Assembly: GCF_047511655.1 (NCBI RefSeq)
Contig: NC_133401.1
Span: 47,573,570-47,637,569 of the forward strand
Reading direction: 5' to 3'
From: Castor canadensis
Lineage: Eukaryota > Chordata > Mammalia > Rodentia > Castoridae
DNA length: 64,000 nucleotides
Position numbers and translations under genes: made by a program. Positions 43,710 to 55,756 of the stretch are shown piece by piece. The first letter of the stretch is position 1. Each line of letters opens with the position of its first letter. The notes under the pieces were generated by a model that was not told the DNA's origin, ran no database searches, and saw nothing but the letters and a program-made list of their open reading frames with translations.

Positions 43710-45735
43710 ACTGCTCTGGAATCAAAGATGCCTTCACAAAACCATACGGGCTTCCATTTTCTGGTTATTGTCAGGCGTGATATTACAGATTTTCTATTGG
43801 ATGTGCTAGTCATATTTTTCCTTATATATATTAAAGCACATATATTAATTACTAAAATTTAAAAGTGTTATTTAAAATACTCCAAAAAAATAAGACAAAT
43901 AGAACAAAATTGGGAAAATGTTGATATTGTTGAAAAAAGATGACAGGTTCTCAGGACATATACCACTGTCTCTTCAATATTATGTATCTTTTGAAATTGT
44001 CCTTAATTTTAAAAAATGCCCCTATCAAAACACAGATCTCTCACAGAGATCTGAAATCATCTCACATTTCCTGGGGGCTGTGTCGGGGCTGGGGGGCGGG
44101 GAGCACTTATCACTGAAACACTGGCCTATAATCCCCAGAAGAAGGTCACTGTCACAGGACAGACATTCAGGCTTCATTTTCTCCTGGTGGACTGCGCCCG
44201 TGCTTAGAAAAACTGGTCACATTGATAAACATGCAATTAAACTTTGCTGAATCCAGTGAAAGAATGATCATCAAGGTGCTCTCATTCTTGTGGATTTTAG
44301 CTCAGCTGCTTGGAAACCCCAAATTGCTAACTTTCACTTAACACAGAAATTTTCACCACAAAATACCATTTAATACTGCAGAAAACAATACAATCTGGGG
44401 AGCTTCCACTGCTTCTTTTATCATTAGCCCATTTGACTTTCATTACTGAGAACATACCTAGAAAGTTTCAATAAATTCCCACAATCTCACTTGGTTGGCA
44501 GTGAACGCTGTCTGCTAAAAAGTCACATTAAGTAATAGACTAGGAATAGTTAAGTAACCATCAAAACATACACATCAAAGCATCTTTTTACCATGAAGAG
44601 CAAGCTGGCATAGGTCTGGAAAAGGAGATTGGAGTGAAGTCACCTCTGGTGCCAGAAGTGACTCACTTGATTTCCAAGCTGACATGAGCCAGCAGGTCAA
44701 CATGAACTGTGCCTATAGTAAGCCGTTCCAGACAAAGTCCTCTTCCACTAACCCCTGGCGCCCACCAAATGCTACCCACTCTTCACAGATACTCTATCTG
44801 AAATATTCTGGGATCAGGGTTTGATACTAAGAATCTCAATTGAAGGTTGAATATGCTAGAAGTCTAAATCTATTCCAGGAGGATACAAGGCCTTGGCAGG
44901 AATGCTTTCTGTGTATATAATTAGTTATCCTAAGAGACAGAAATGGTGGGCTGCTTTATTATGCAAAGCAATTAGTATTATGCAAAACACTGTTTCAAAT
45001 TATAGCATCATTTTCTTTCTTTGCTGGAGCATATGGGCCAAATTTCTATTAAATATCCATGTCACTTTTGAATCTTATGTGTTCAGTGCAACTTTTTTAG
45101 TACAACCATAAGAAATATTATAAGACTGATTTAAAGAACCAAAGTAGCACAAACAATTTTTAAAAGTCTGAGAAATTAGAACAGCATTTGTACTCTATCC
45201 CCACAAAATACAAATACAGAAATTAGGTTCTACTCTCAAAATCTTTTTTTTTTCTCTTTCTGAAAATAGCTTTCTCTGTTGCTTATAGAATGATAGCATT
45301 ACTTCTACAGATCTGTGTTAGGAACGAGGTGGCTCAGAATGGGTACAGGATGGAGTGGATGTGTGGCTGGTGGCTCAGCTGCCTTGAACTAGCACAGTGC
45401 CATAACAATTCAGGGCCTGCTGTGTGTTACATCAGCGCAACCCAACCACCCAAGTTGTGTGGCTTATGCAGTAAACTACACCTACAGCAGTTTTGTTCCA
45501 AAGAAGTCACTGGCAAGAAATTGTCAGCTTAAAATTCTGCATAGAATAACATGCAAGTAGTCCAAAATCAAATTAAAAAGATGCTCAATCAGGCTCATTT
45601 GTAACTAGAGAAATTGAGATTAAACAGTACTTTCTCATCCCTCTGCTGGCCTGTGGGTAGAGCCTCTTACTCCTCTTCTTCTGGCAGACAGAGCCTTCTT
45701 TTAAAGACAAAAATCTGCTCAAAACCTTTCAATGG
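43710..45735. other. Unassigned intergenic sequence
   Basis: About 2 kb. The 110-codon frame at 43918-44250 and others have no recognisable domain. No gene is seen. Confidence 0.5.
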
Positions 45736-45739
45736 CTTC

Positions 45740-46110
45740 TCAGTTCACTTTATAAACGTATTTTAAAATATATTACATGACAGATAAAATTCTTCAACTT
45801 TTTGTATTTGTGTTGTCTTGGAAATATTTTCATGGCAACATACAGGAAACATCTCTCTTTTCAGATGCTATAATATTCCACAGTATGGCTCAAGCTCCTG
45901 TTTCAGTTAGTGAACATTTAGATTGTTTTTTGCTGTAATAATTAGAAGGCCAATGAACATCCTATAGTTCTTATTGTCATGTGAAAGAGTTTATTTAATG
46001 AGGATACAAATGGGTAATTAAAAAAATTAATAGCGACTGCCAAATTGCCTACCAATTAGCTGTCCAGCTATGTGCCACAGCAGAGTACAAAAATACTGAT
46101 TCCTCACATC
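45740..46110 (-). mobile_element. Ancient L1 fragment
   Basis: The plus strand carries diverged reverse-L1 words (gctataatattccacagtatgg, gttagtgaacatttagattg, gtttattt near the aaatgggtaattaaaa stretch, attgcctaccaattagctg). No open frame. Confidence 0.6.
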
Positions 46111-46418
46111 TTTGCCAATCCTTCCTTCTATAGGCTGTGCACTGTTTCACAGATATATTTGCCTATTCCTACAGGCACATACCATCCTTAAATTCTGGAA
46201 AATTCCTGTCTATACTGTAACTATTTCCATGTCCCTCCATCCCCTCCATTTTCTACTTGTAATGGTAGAACTCTGGAATCTGTAATTTGCCTCCTAATTT
46301 TCCTTTCATACTTACCATCTTTTCCATCCTTTGAATTGCATCATGGGAGAATTCCTTAGCTTAGTCCAACTCACGAATTTGCTCTTCAGCAGGGTCCTCT
46401 TTAAAATGGCACTTTTAA

Positions 46419-46536
46419 GCTGGGCCTAGTGGTGCATGCCAGCAATCCCAGGACTGGAGAGGCGAAGGCAGGAGGGTTGTGAGTTTGAGGACAGCCTGGG
46501 CTGCATAGTGAGACTCTGCCTCAAAACAAAACAAAA
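46419..46536 (+). repeat. B1 SINE
   Basis: B1 words: gctgggcctagtggtgcatgc, caatcccaggactggagagg and gacagcctgggctgcatagtg, then a (caaaa)n tail. Confidence 0.92.
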
Positions 46537-47179
46537 GGGAGCCAGTTCTGCCTGCCAGGGGCATCTTCTTCAGGTGCGTGTCCTTGAGGTGGGTGCTGCA
46601 TCTGGTCACCTGGCTGCTGAGCCGGGAGGTGCAGGACAGGCCCAGCTGCCATTTCTGTGCGGACCCAGCACAGTGGCAATGAGGCTGCTGCACTCAGTGA
46701 TGTTGGGGGCTCCAGGCTCCAGTAAACACAGCCTGTTGTGCATCGTCAAACACTTGTTAGGCACTGAGCCCCTCTCTAGTAAGAACCTCTCCTTGACAGC
46801 ATGCTGAAGGACACAGAAACCAGTGTGCTAGCCAAGAGTCATTCAGATGGTATCAGGACCCCACAGAGCCTCTATTAGCTGAAAAATTGCCCTAGACTTG
46901 CTGGCTGTTGTAGGCTTTCCCCAGGACAATCCCCAGCTGAAGCTGTGATAGAGTTTATCAGACACAGCTAGGGATGAGCATCAGACACAGCTGGGGATGC
47001 CCCTGCATGGTCCTTGAAGTCATCAAGTAACTGCAGAGCCTGAGGATCCAGCTAGCCAGAGGCTGAGTCTGCAACCTTGAGTTCAACTTAATGCTTTAGC
47101 ATGGATGACCTGGCTGAAGACCCCTGTGTTCAATGCAAGGATGTTAGACCACAGATGGTTCCCAAGAAACTGGCTCAGA

Positions 47180-47245
47180 GTTCCATTCCTAGCACCACAG
47201 AAGACAATAAATAAAAGTTCCTATTTAATAACAATAATTTTAAAA
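47180..47245 (+). repeat. ID SINE 3' fragment in the pseudogene
   Basis: gttccattcctagcaccacag plus an A-rich tail is the end of an ID unit, directly before a second, fuller ID copy. Confidence 0.55.
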
Positions 47246-47249
47246 AAGA

Positions 47250-47335
47250 AGTCTGGGGATATAGCTCAATGGTAGAGCTCTTGCCTAGATGTGTCAGGCC
47301 CTGGGTAGATCCCCAGCACCAGAAGAAGGAGAGGC
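47250..47335 (+). repeat. ID SINE (stand-alone form)
   Basis: ctggggatatagctcaatgg, tagagctcttgcctag and ccccagcaccagaagaag are a nearly complete classical ID element with box A- and box B-like parts. It splits the AK3 pseudogene. Confidence 0.9.
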
Positions 47336-47404
47336 CCAGATACGACTGGTTCTGAAATATTACCAGCAAAAAAGAGTGTTAGAAGCATTCTGCCAGAAAT
47401 CCTA

Positions 47405-48060
47405 ACTGCCTGCTTTCCTAGAAGTAAAAGCTCCAGAAATTAATGGGAACCGGGGAAAGGGTCAGTTACCCCTAGAGGAAAAATGTAAGCAATTAGTAAG
47501 GTGAGCCTAACCTCCCCTTTCACTTAAAACTACATGTTCTAAGACTCCAGCCTGGATTTGTTGGAAATGACACTACTTTTCATTTTCACTGATCTTGTTC
47601 TAAATAATAAGTTATGTGCCAAATGAGTCGGACACCTAAGACTTCTCTTCTGAAATTATCTAACGTGTTTCTTTCACTTGGTTATCTTCCATGGGTGTAC
47701 AACTCAAAAACATCGGTTTTAAACTTTAAAAACTTCTTTTTAGAACAAAATTCAAAGAACAATTTTGTTGTTCAAAATGGACAACAGGTGGTTGATAATG
47801 TGGCCATATTTTGGAGAAAAGTTAAATATGACATCATACTATTCTGGGGAAAGTATCCCACCAGAATCTTTTTCATAGACCAATGTCAAAAAAACCCATT
47901 TCTAGCACATGGACATGGTTTTATGAACGCTATAGCTATAAAATTCCCAAGAAAAACAACTGAATTTATAGATCAGATGCAGAAGCTGAATTTACTGCTA
48001 CCTTTGAACCAACACATCTAGACCTGACTGCGAGCTGTGTTCATTTGTTGTTATATATGC
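47405..48060 (+). other. Unassigned sequence with a 135-codon open frame (47614-48021)
   Basis: An open frame of 135 codons runs from 47614 to a TAG at 48021. Its composition is plausible for a soluble protein (for example NNFVVQNGQQVVDN, PTRIFFIDQCQKN), but I recognise no domain. The first codon, ATG or an alternative, is not confirmed by any context signal. It could be a retrogene remnant or chance in A/T-rich DNA. Confidence 0.2.
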
Positions 48061-50625
48061 CTTCAATTTTCTTACTTAGAATTTTCAGCTTGCTGTAAAA
48101 TAGCATTTAGGAAAATGCTACTTTAATATGACTTGCTTTTAGAAGTATGTGGTATAGCAACAGATAGGGTATATGTTAGAAATTGATGTTGCAAGCTCTT
48201 ATCTGAGTACCAAATCTGAATGGGCTTTCTCCAGTGGAAAACATGTCTTGTGTTTTGAGCTGTTACTCACATTAAGAAAGGTGTGCTTTAGGATTACTTG
48301 CCAGTTTTCTTATTGATCTTAATTCACGATATGTCTTGATAAATAACAAAGTATTTAAACAAAAGAAGCACAAATAAAAATAATACTAGAGCATTATATA
48401 AAATGAACATCCTTTGTCATTAGGAAATAGAAATATATCAGATATGTTGGGAGGAAATTACTCTGAGAACAATGGCAGTCATAATTAGTAAATAGTGCAG
48501 CAGTAAAAAGACTTTGTGTGACCAGTTAAAAAGAACCTGAAAAGAATTGAACTTGCTCAAGGAGGAGTTCTTTATTCCAGATCAAAGAAGTTAATACCTC
48601 CTAGGGTTCACTGCTACCCTACTTCAGGGGAAGTGACTCTGACAGGGTGCATGATTTAAAGAGTTACTTTTAATTCATTGTTTTCAGTCCCTTAGTGAGG
48701 TACAAGAAGATATGCTTAAGTACCAGGGCCTGAAAAGAAGAGAGGCCATTTGGGAAGTGGAGGAAAAATCCACAGTATCTTCAATGGAATATTCACGCTT
48801 ACTTTGGTTGGCGCTCAATCAAATGATATAAGTCCTTGCACAAGCTGTTATTAACTGCTTTTAAATTTTTGGCTCATTTTACTCCTGGCACTTAAAATAT
48901 AAAAGCCAGTGAGTATTATTTATGTAATGGGGGAAAGGGGTTGTTTTTACTTCTTTTAATTTTGTTCTTCACTCACTGTTGATTTTTCAAAACTGTCCAA
49001 CTCTTTAAAAAAGGATTAGAGAAAATATTTCATTACTTAAAATGCTTCCTATAATAGCTTATTTGAATATCTTTGATGCATTCCAAAATATGAGTTGCTA
49101 AACTTATAAACTGTCACCAGTCAGTAGATTATAAGGTAACACTAGCCTTTATGATAGTAAACTCAAATTTCAGAAAAAAGTATCAGTTTTGTCTAGTATT
49201 TAGTTTTTTAAATTAAAAGGCCTCTGGTTGGTTTGTTCGTCACTGCTATATCTTATCAGAAAACATTTTATGTTAAATCTTAATTCCTGCTTTGCTTGCT
49301 GTATTATTTATCTTACTTGGGTGTTGGTTCTTCTCTTGCTGAGTGTGTCACCTCTCACAGTGTAGGTCTTCCTGGAATGTGTGCTAATCTTGGCCATCAT
49401 CTTCCTTATTGAAATTCTTTATCAGACTGTGCTCACTGTCAGGGGTTGTCAGTTGCTTTCGAGCTTGCTCCTCTGGATGTCCTCTGGCCTGTCTTCAGGG
49501 AAAGTGACAGAAGGACAAGCCATTGGTTAAGATTTCTCTGGGGTATTCAGGCCCAGCACCCTGTGGTCATGGTTAGCCTCATGACACCTGTTTTATTTGG
49601 GTTCCCTGGCCACAACTCCTACCTGAAGGCTGATACTTTGTCCCTGATATCTGGCACCAAGACAGAGGAAGGGAAGGGCTTCAGCAGAGGATGAGAGGCC
49701 CTGGCCTGCCTCTCCTGCAACTGATGGACCCACTTCATGATGGTCCTTGATGCCCTGCTGCTCCTACTGTCCACCCCTTTGGGGATGGGCAGTCTTGCTG
49801 CTCTCTTTGCTTTTAGAGAAGCATTTCTCTCTGCACATTTTAGGTTGGACTTCCTGTCTTTGAATCAAGTTGATACCCTATACTTAAGGATCTATCCCAG
49901 TTTCTGGCTCACTCAAGGTTCATTTCATCTAGGATCGCCAGTGAAGGCCCTGGATCCAGCAGCTTACCTTCTTGAAGCAGAAGCAGATACCCTTGTCCAC
50001 CTTCAAACTACACAGTTGTTAAACTCCCCAAGAGCCATGGCTTTCAACAACCAATGCAAAATAGACCCATCTGGGGAGCTTTAAGATGGAGTACTGATAG
50101 CCACACATTCTGACTTAGCTGAGTTGGCTGCACTGGGGCCTAGGCATTGCTGTGTTTGGTGTATTTCAAAACCTCCACAGCTTTTGTGAACTGTGATCTA
50201 AACTACCAGAACTGATGACCTCTGAGAGAGTCATCCTTTAGGATGATTTGCAGCAGACACTCAGAAACTCCTGGCAGCCTTACCAGCTTGAACCTTCAGC
50301 AAAAAAGGCTCTGCCTTCCTTGTCAACATATTTCCTCCCACACATGCATATTTAAGCAATGGATAGTTTATCATTATTTTATCATTAGTCATCACTATGG
50401 ATAATTAGCATTTTTCATTATATCTGTGTTGCTCATCAAATACCATATGAAATGCCACCTGGGTTACAGATTTTTGGAAGCTTTCTTGAATAAACAGCTT
50501 TTCCTGTGTGGCCAGGCCTTGCTCTGATTGGTAGAACTCCCTGACATCTCCATTGCATTTAACTCCTGCTAATGACACCCATTTCCTAGTGTGTGAGCTG
50601 GCAAAATAGCTTGTAATGAAATGAC
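48061..50625. other. Unassigned intergenic sequence
   Basis: About 2.6 kb. Frames at 49446-49694 and 49737-50084 lie in a GC-richer patch (49440-50100) but show no domain I recognise. No gene is called. Confidence 0.45.
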
Positions 50626-50627
50626 GT

Positions 50628-50903
50628 ACAGTCATCCCTCTATATCTGTGGGGGACTGGTTCCAGGACCCACCTCAGATACCAAAGTCTATGATGCCAAA
50701 TTCCTTATATAAAATGATGTTTATATACTTTAGATTATCTGTAGATAATTTATAATACCTAATACTATGTAAATAGTTGTTTAAGGAATAATGACAACAA
50801 AAAAATCTGTACATGAATAGGTGCAATATATTTTAGAATATGGTTGATCTATGATTGGTTCAATCTATACCTATGGATCACAGATTCAGAGGGTCAATTC
50901 TGT
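50628..50903 (+). mobile_element. Tigger-like MITE
   Basis: It begins cagtcatccctctatatctg and ends cacagattcagagggtcaatt, an imperfect terminal inverted repeat. Inside are gggggactggttccaggaccc, cttatataaaatgatg, ctaatactatgtaaatagttg and tctgtacatgaa. It is the same family as 58777-59108. Confidence 0.8.
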
Positions 50904-50904
50904 T

Positions 50905-51555
50905 TTATGTTTCCAATCTTTAGTAGCTTTTGTTTTAGCTCTAAATAAAAATCAATAGAAGGCCAATTAAGTGGACTCTGTAGATGAAATGATACTAAAC
51001 ACAACACAATTCTCTAAAAAACAGCTGAAACTTATATTAGTCACTTACATAACCATGTATAAGCAGAACGGGAACATGTCTATATGTAATTTTGAGATAA
51101 AATTTAGAGAATTTTTATTCTCTAAGGAGAGCTACAATCTAGACCCAGGCCCACAGTCTTGGGAGGTCCTTGCACACTTTTGGTAGCCAACCTTTTAAAA
51201 CCTGCCAACCTTACAGCAGTGCCTTCTCCAGCAAGGGTTTCTTCATGCAAATGAGTATTGAGTGAGAACAGAAAGCAGTTAGGGAGTTGTTATTAGGAAG
51301 AAGAATAGTGGGGCTGCGTAGGAGGACTTTAAATGTCATGACCCAGTGGCATCACTTCCTTCAGCAAGCTGAAGACATTTTCATGTCAAGAGACAGGAAA
51401 AAATATTCCAAATTGGTAGTGGTGATAGAGGACTCCAAAGAGACTCAAATTATCTGTAGGTATTCAGCCTGTGCGTTTCATGAAGAAGATGGCAAGTCAC
51501 ATGGATGCAGAATTTGGCTGTAAACTGGGAGGCCTTGGGAATGTATCAGATACCT
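50905..51555. other. Unassigned intergenic sequence
   Basis: About 650 bp with no gene or repeat recognised. Confidence 0.5.
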
Positions 51556-51885
51556 GTCTTAGTCAGTTTGGACTTCTAGAATGAAATACTATAGATTGGT
51601 TGGCTTAGAAACAACAGAAATTTATTTCTCACATTCTTGGAGGATTGAAGACCAAGATCAGGGTGACAGCATGGTCAGGTTCTAGAGATGACCCACTTTT
51701 GGGATACAGATTGCCAACTTTTCATTGTGTCCTTACATAGTGGGAAGAAAGCCAGTGGGATCAATGGCTTCTGGTTCTAAGGGCAGTAATCCATTCATGA
51801 GAACTCCATTCTCATGATATAATTTACCTACCAAAGGCCCCATGCCCAAATCTGTTTGAGGATTAGATTTCAACATATGGGTTTT
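51556..51885 (-). mobile_element. MLT1-like MaLR LTR
   Basis: The plus strand matches the reversed MLT1 LTR nearly throughout: ctgtcttagtcagtttggac, tggcttagaaacaacagaaa, tcattgtgtccttacatag, aatccattcatgagaactcc, aaaggccccatgcccaaatc and gatttcaacatatgggtttt. Solo LTR, no internal sequence. It is the best preserved LTR fossil of the window. Confidence 0.9.
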
Positions 51886-54800
51886 TTGTTTGTTTGTTCA
51901 TCCATTAGGAGGAGATACAAACAAGTCCCTAACATCCTCTAAACCAATTGTTACATGGGTGACAAAGGGCCACCTAACTCTGATTCTGTCAGTAAGCGAA
52001 GAAGTCAAGAAGTCACAGAGCAGAAGAAATGAGGAGGAATTAGGTTGGATGTTGGCTAGAAAGGCCTTGGGGAAGGAATGGGAAACCAGCTATTTGGCAG
52101 GAGATGGGATCTGAGGGTGGCATAAATCAGATGAAAACTTTTACAACGAAGGAAAAAAAGTCAAAAATAATGGCAAGAGATGTGACAGACTTGTATTAGG
52201 AGAAAAAGCGACAGATACTTAGAGAAACAGAATGCTAGTTTTGATTTCTCAATGTTTTTGTTTTTTCTTAGCAAAAATAGAAAAGTGATTTCTACTTTGT
52301 CTCATTCATTGGGATTTTTTAAAATCCTGCTTTGTTTCCTGAATGGTTTGTCTCCTCAGTCATTGTTCACAGAACTCTGACAAGTCCTAGGAATATGTGC
52401 TAGAAACTCAAGGCCCAGGTTCTCCTACCATTGTAGAAAGGGACAGTACATCCTAGGGCAGAGCCCTATGCTCCCCTATGCCACATGGAGAGTGACCTCC
52501 TGGGGTATCCACATTGGAGCTGGGATATTTTTAAGAACTATTTACTTGGTCAGTAAAAGGGACCAGGTAAATTATTTGGAAGCAATTGCAGTCTTAATGG
52601 TGTTCTTGTCTAATAAGAGTAGGATCCACTTCATGGAGTCGTCACCGTTTGGAGTGGCCATTTTGTGAGGTCCTAACAGGTGGAAACTGCATGATTTATG
52701 TCTCCAAATGGGGCCATTTCAAAAATAATTTGATAACCCATGACAAGTTTTAGTAAGTTTAGCAGTTCTATAATCACCCTTTTCCTAGTCTCCAGGACAT
52801 TGTTCTGGATGGTTAAGAATTATACACAGTAGAGAAATCTGTGGGCTTTCTATATTTACACAGAGCTTGGGCTTAGCATTTGGTGACAGGATAAGACTAA
52901 GACTACAAGGACTCTACCCTTACAGCAAAGTTTCATCTAAATTATACTTTGTTAGTAGGTCTTTTGTTACCAGAAATATCTTAACAAAATGTAGTAGGCA
53001 GGGACTCTCAGGAGCTGAAACCACACAAAGAAGCCATAATGACTGCTAGGTCCTGAAAAGATGCCAAATGCTGGCCAGTGCTGCTTCTGTATGTGTGGGC
53101 ACCAGATGAGGGGAAAGGTCAAGTTCTTAGAACAAAACAAAAATAAACAAACAAAACAAAAACCCCAGCAACACAAAAGCAGCCACACAAAAGCAATCTG
53201 AGTCTTGAAGGGACAATGTGCTTCCACTTGGAGAGCATCAGGCTTCTGGGCTGCCATACTAAGATATGCTTGCCATAAGCAGAGCTTACCTAAAACTATA
53301 CATTTTGGCTCCAAGGAATGAACAAAACCATCCTATTGTCCACAGGCCCTCCTTCTCCTGAAGTTAGTCATCAAACTATTGTTACTCTTTCACAGTAACA
53401 ATAAGCCAAGAGTCAATCATCTCAGAAGATGTAACCCAGTGATGGATCTTTGTTCTATAATACAAAGTGGACCATTAAAGGGCAAAGGAAAAGACAGTTG
53501 CCCATAATGTGGATGGTGTCAAGGGGCGATTGTGAAAGCCAGGGGAGAGGTCAAGAAAACTATAGAAAGAAGGGTGGGTGGGTAACTTTTGGCCACATGC
53601 CTGCCTAGACAAGGCTGGATGGTCATCAAGTATTTTTGTTAGTTCATCAACCCCTCTCCTCACCCCCCAAATACAGCAATCTCTGGCCACATGTCACCCT
53701 TGGAAATTGCTGTGCTTTTGTTGTACAGGAATTTTATAATACTTATAACCAACACTTCTCTTCTTGCACTTCTACTTCTGCTCAGGGTTCTGATGCATCA
53801 CAGCTGTGATTGCCTGGAGTGTACTTGTGCCTCCTGGCTTTGACAGCAGAGCATGGTCATTGCATGTTTTCTGGAAGTCATGTGATTACCTTTTCCCTAA
53901 TCAGAAGCTGAGCAGCCAGCTGAGCTGTACAGGTAACAGGTAGATTGGAAACTTATCCGTTGGTTCCAAAATGGTGTGAACTATTACATAAACCCCTCAC
54001 ATGAACCTCACAAGAACACATGGACACAAATGTGTATGTACCTAAACACACGTTCAACAAGGCTGAAAATCCCAAATGTGCCTCACTCAGCCTCCAGCTG
54101 AGGAGAACAGCTGGTGCAATCTCGGGGAACCGCTTGCTTGGTGAAGCTTACCAGGGAATCAGACCACAAGCATGTGACTGCTTCCTTACTGTCCAGACAT
54201 CTGGAACGATCCACTCATTCCTACAGGCACAGATGACCTGTCCTCCACCACAAGCTGAACCAGCCAAATCCATAGGTTTGCATGCTCAATTTAACCTTTA
54301 CAGCAGCCAAATGGAGACTTACCCAGGCTTTGGACCAGGGTCACACTCTCCCTGGCAATGACTGGATGAATTGCTATTGTTTGGGCTGCCCTGCCCACAC
54401 TCACCACCTATTTTAGACAGCACATGACTCTGACTCACAGAAAAAAGCAGAGAACTGCACAGTAGCTGTAGAACTTGTTACACACCCACAGCCTTGGCTA
54501 AGATCTCTGAAACACTGGGTTCTCTGAGTGCCTGAGGGGAAGACCCACTCCTCTGTGGCCATCAATGAGCAGACCCAAGGGATAAGGCCATCAAGATATG
54601 ACAAAAGCAAGCAAACATTTAAAATATCAAAACATCTCCCAAACATACAGTTAACAATTTAAGCCAGAATGTGAGGGCAAAAAAGAAAAACTTTTAAAAA
54701 AGTAGTCATTTATAGCTTGTCTTCTGTGATGTTAGTTTTGCCTAGATGCTGTGGGTGGGAAGAAGCCTGAAAGTGTCCACATGGGCAGGGGTTCTGAGAT

Positions 54801-55530
54801 CGCCACAGAGGTATGTGGAGGGCTCATTAAAGGGGCCAGCAGCTCTAAGCAATGTCATGGATGCAGTCAAGGGCCCTTCCCCAAAGGAATCCCTGTGAGG
54901 TTAATTCTCAGGCAGCAAGGCTTGAAACCCACTCACATTAGTTCAAATAAGTTGTGTATTGTGTGGACATAGTAGCGAGAAAGAAGCAGGCTTACACTAA
55001 GGATGAGAGACTTCTCTTGAGAGTTCTGCAACTGTTGAAGAACCAGACGTCAGCAGGGGCAGGAAAAGGGGCCCTTGGGGAAGCCTTCTGCAGCTGGAGT
55101 GGTGTCCTTTCACTTCTGGCAGGGCTCTGAGCTGCAGTGACTCTGAGCTCACATACGTGCAGCACTGTGGGGTGTGAACTTCAACCACATGTGCTACTCA
55201 GCCCTAGGACCTGTGGAGTCAAAGTGAAGGGTGGGGACTCTGGGCTGCATATAGAAGACTTGTGGACAACAGAATTCTTTGTCTACTATGCCTCCTGTGA
55301 GTTTGCTGAAAGCTGTTTGGTTGCTGAGTAGCAGGTGAGTCTGGATCTGGCCTGCTAGTGCTCTGGATGGGACGTTTGGAAACACGTATGCTCCTGTAAT
55401 CTATGAATGTATGTTCAAGAAGTCTGAAAAGTCCCTCGTGTCCCTCAAGCCTGGCCTCTCTGCTGTGAGCACACTCATTCTTCAACAACCATGATTTTCC
55501 TGCAGCTTGCTCTGGAAGGCCTACCCATTT
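51886..55530. other. Unassigned intergenic sequence
   Basis: About 3.6 kb. Short frames (52967-53314, 54020-54361, 55219-55566 and others) show no domain. I see no gene and no clear repeat, apart from short A-rich stretches near 53135-53170. Confidence 0.5.
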
Positions 55531-55545
55531 TAAAATGTGAAACAC

Positions 55546-55741
55546 AGCTGAGCGCCGGTGCCTCACACCTGTAATCCTAGCTACTCAGGAGGCAAAGATC
55601 AGGAGGCTCATGGTTTGAAGCCAGTCCGGACAAATAGTTTGCGAGACCCTATCTCAAAAAACCCATCACAGATGTGATGTAGGTGTAGGCCCTGAGTTTA
55701 AGCCCCAGAACCACAAAATAAGTAAGTAAGTAAATAAACAA
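55546..55741 (+). repeat. B1-ID composite SINE with exact target duplication
   Basis: Left half gctgagcgccggtgcctcac, linker aaaaaacccatcacag, and a shortened right half (gatgtaggtgtaggccctgag), then an (aagt)n-type tail. The 15-mer taaaatgtgaaacac flanks it at 55531-55545 and 55742-55756. CpGs are still present, so it is fairly young. Confidence 0.95.
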
Positions 55742-55756
55742 TAAAATGTGAAACAC

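Larger units (their letters stand above)
46679..47400 (+). pseudogene. AK3: Processed pseudogene of adenylate kinase 3
   Basis: AK3 is the mitochondrial GTP:AMP phosphotransferase. In successive frames the segment gives RLL..V..GAPGSSK (Walker A of AK3 is GAPGSGKGT, so it is spoiled), LSS, then AK3-like ELKN, FPRTIP and DRVYQ around an internal TAG, then MDDLAEDP..Q (AK3 IDDLTGEPLIQ), and after a SINE insertion LKYYQQKRVLEAF (AK3 LEYYQKKGVLETF). These match AK3 better than AK4. The match is collinear without introns, with several stops and frameshifts, so it is an old retrocopy. It is interrupted at about 47180-47333 by ID SINE pieces. Preceding GC-rich sequence from 46537 may be retrocopied 5' UTR. 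No 3' tail was identified. The gene assignment rests on memory of the AK3 protein. Confidence 0.82.

Noticed and set aside
49440..50100. Coding exons in a GC-richer patch
   Set aside because: Two short frames on the plus strand show no domain, no splice-site pattern I trust and no continuity.
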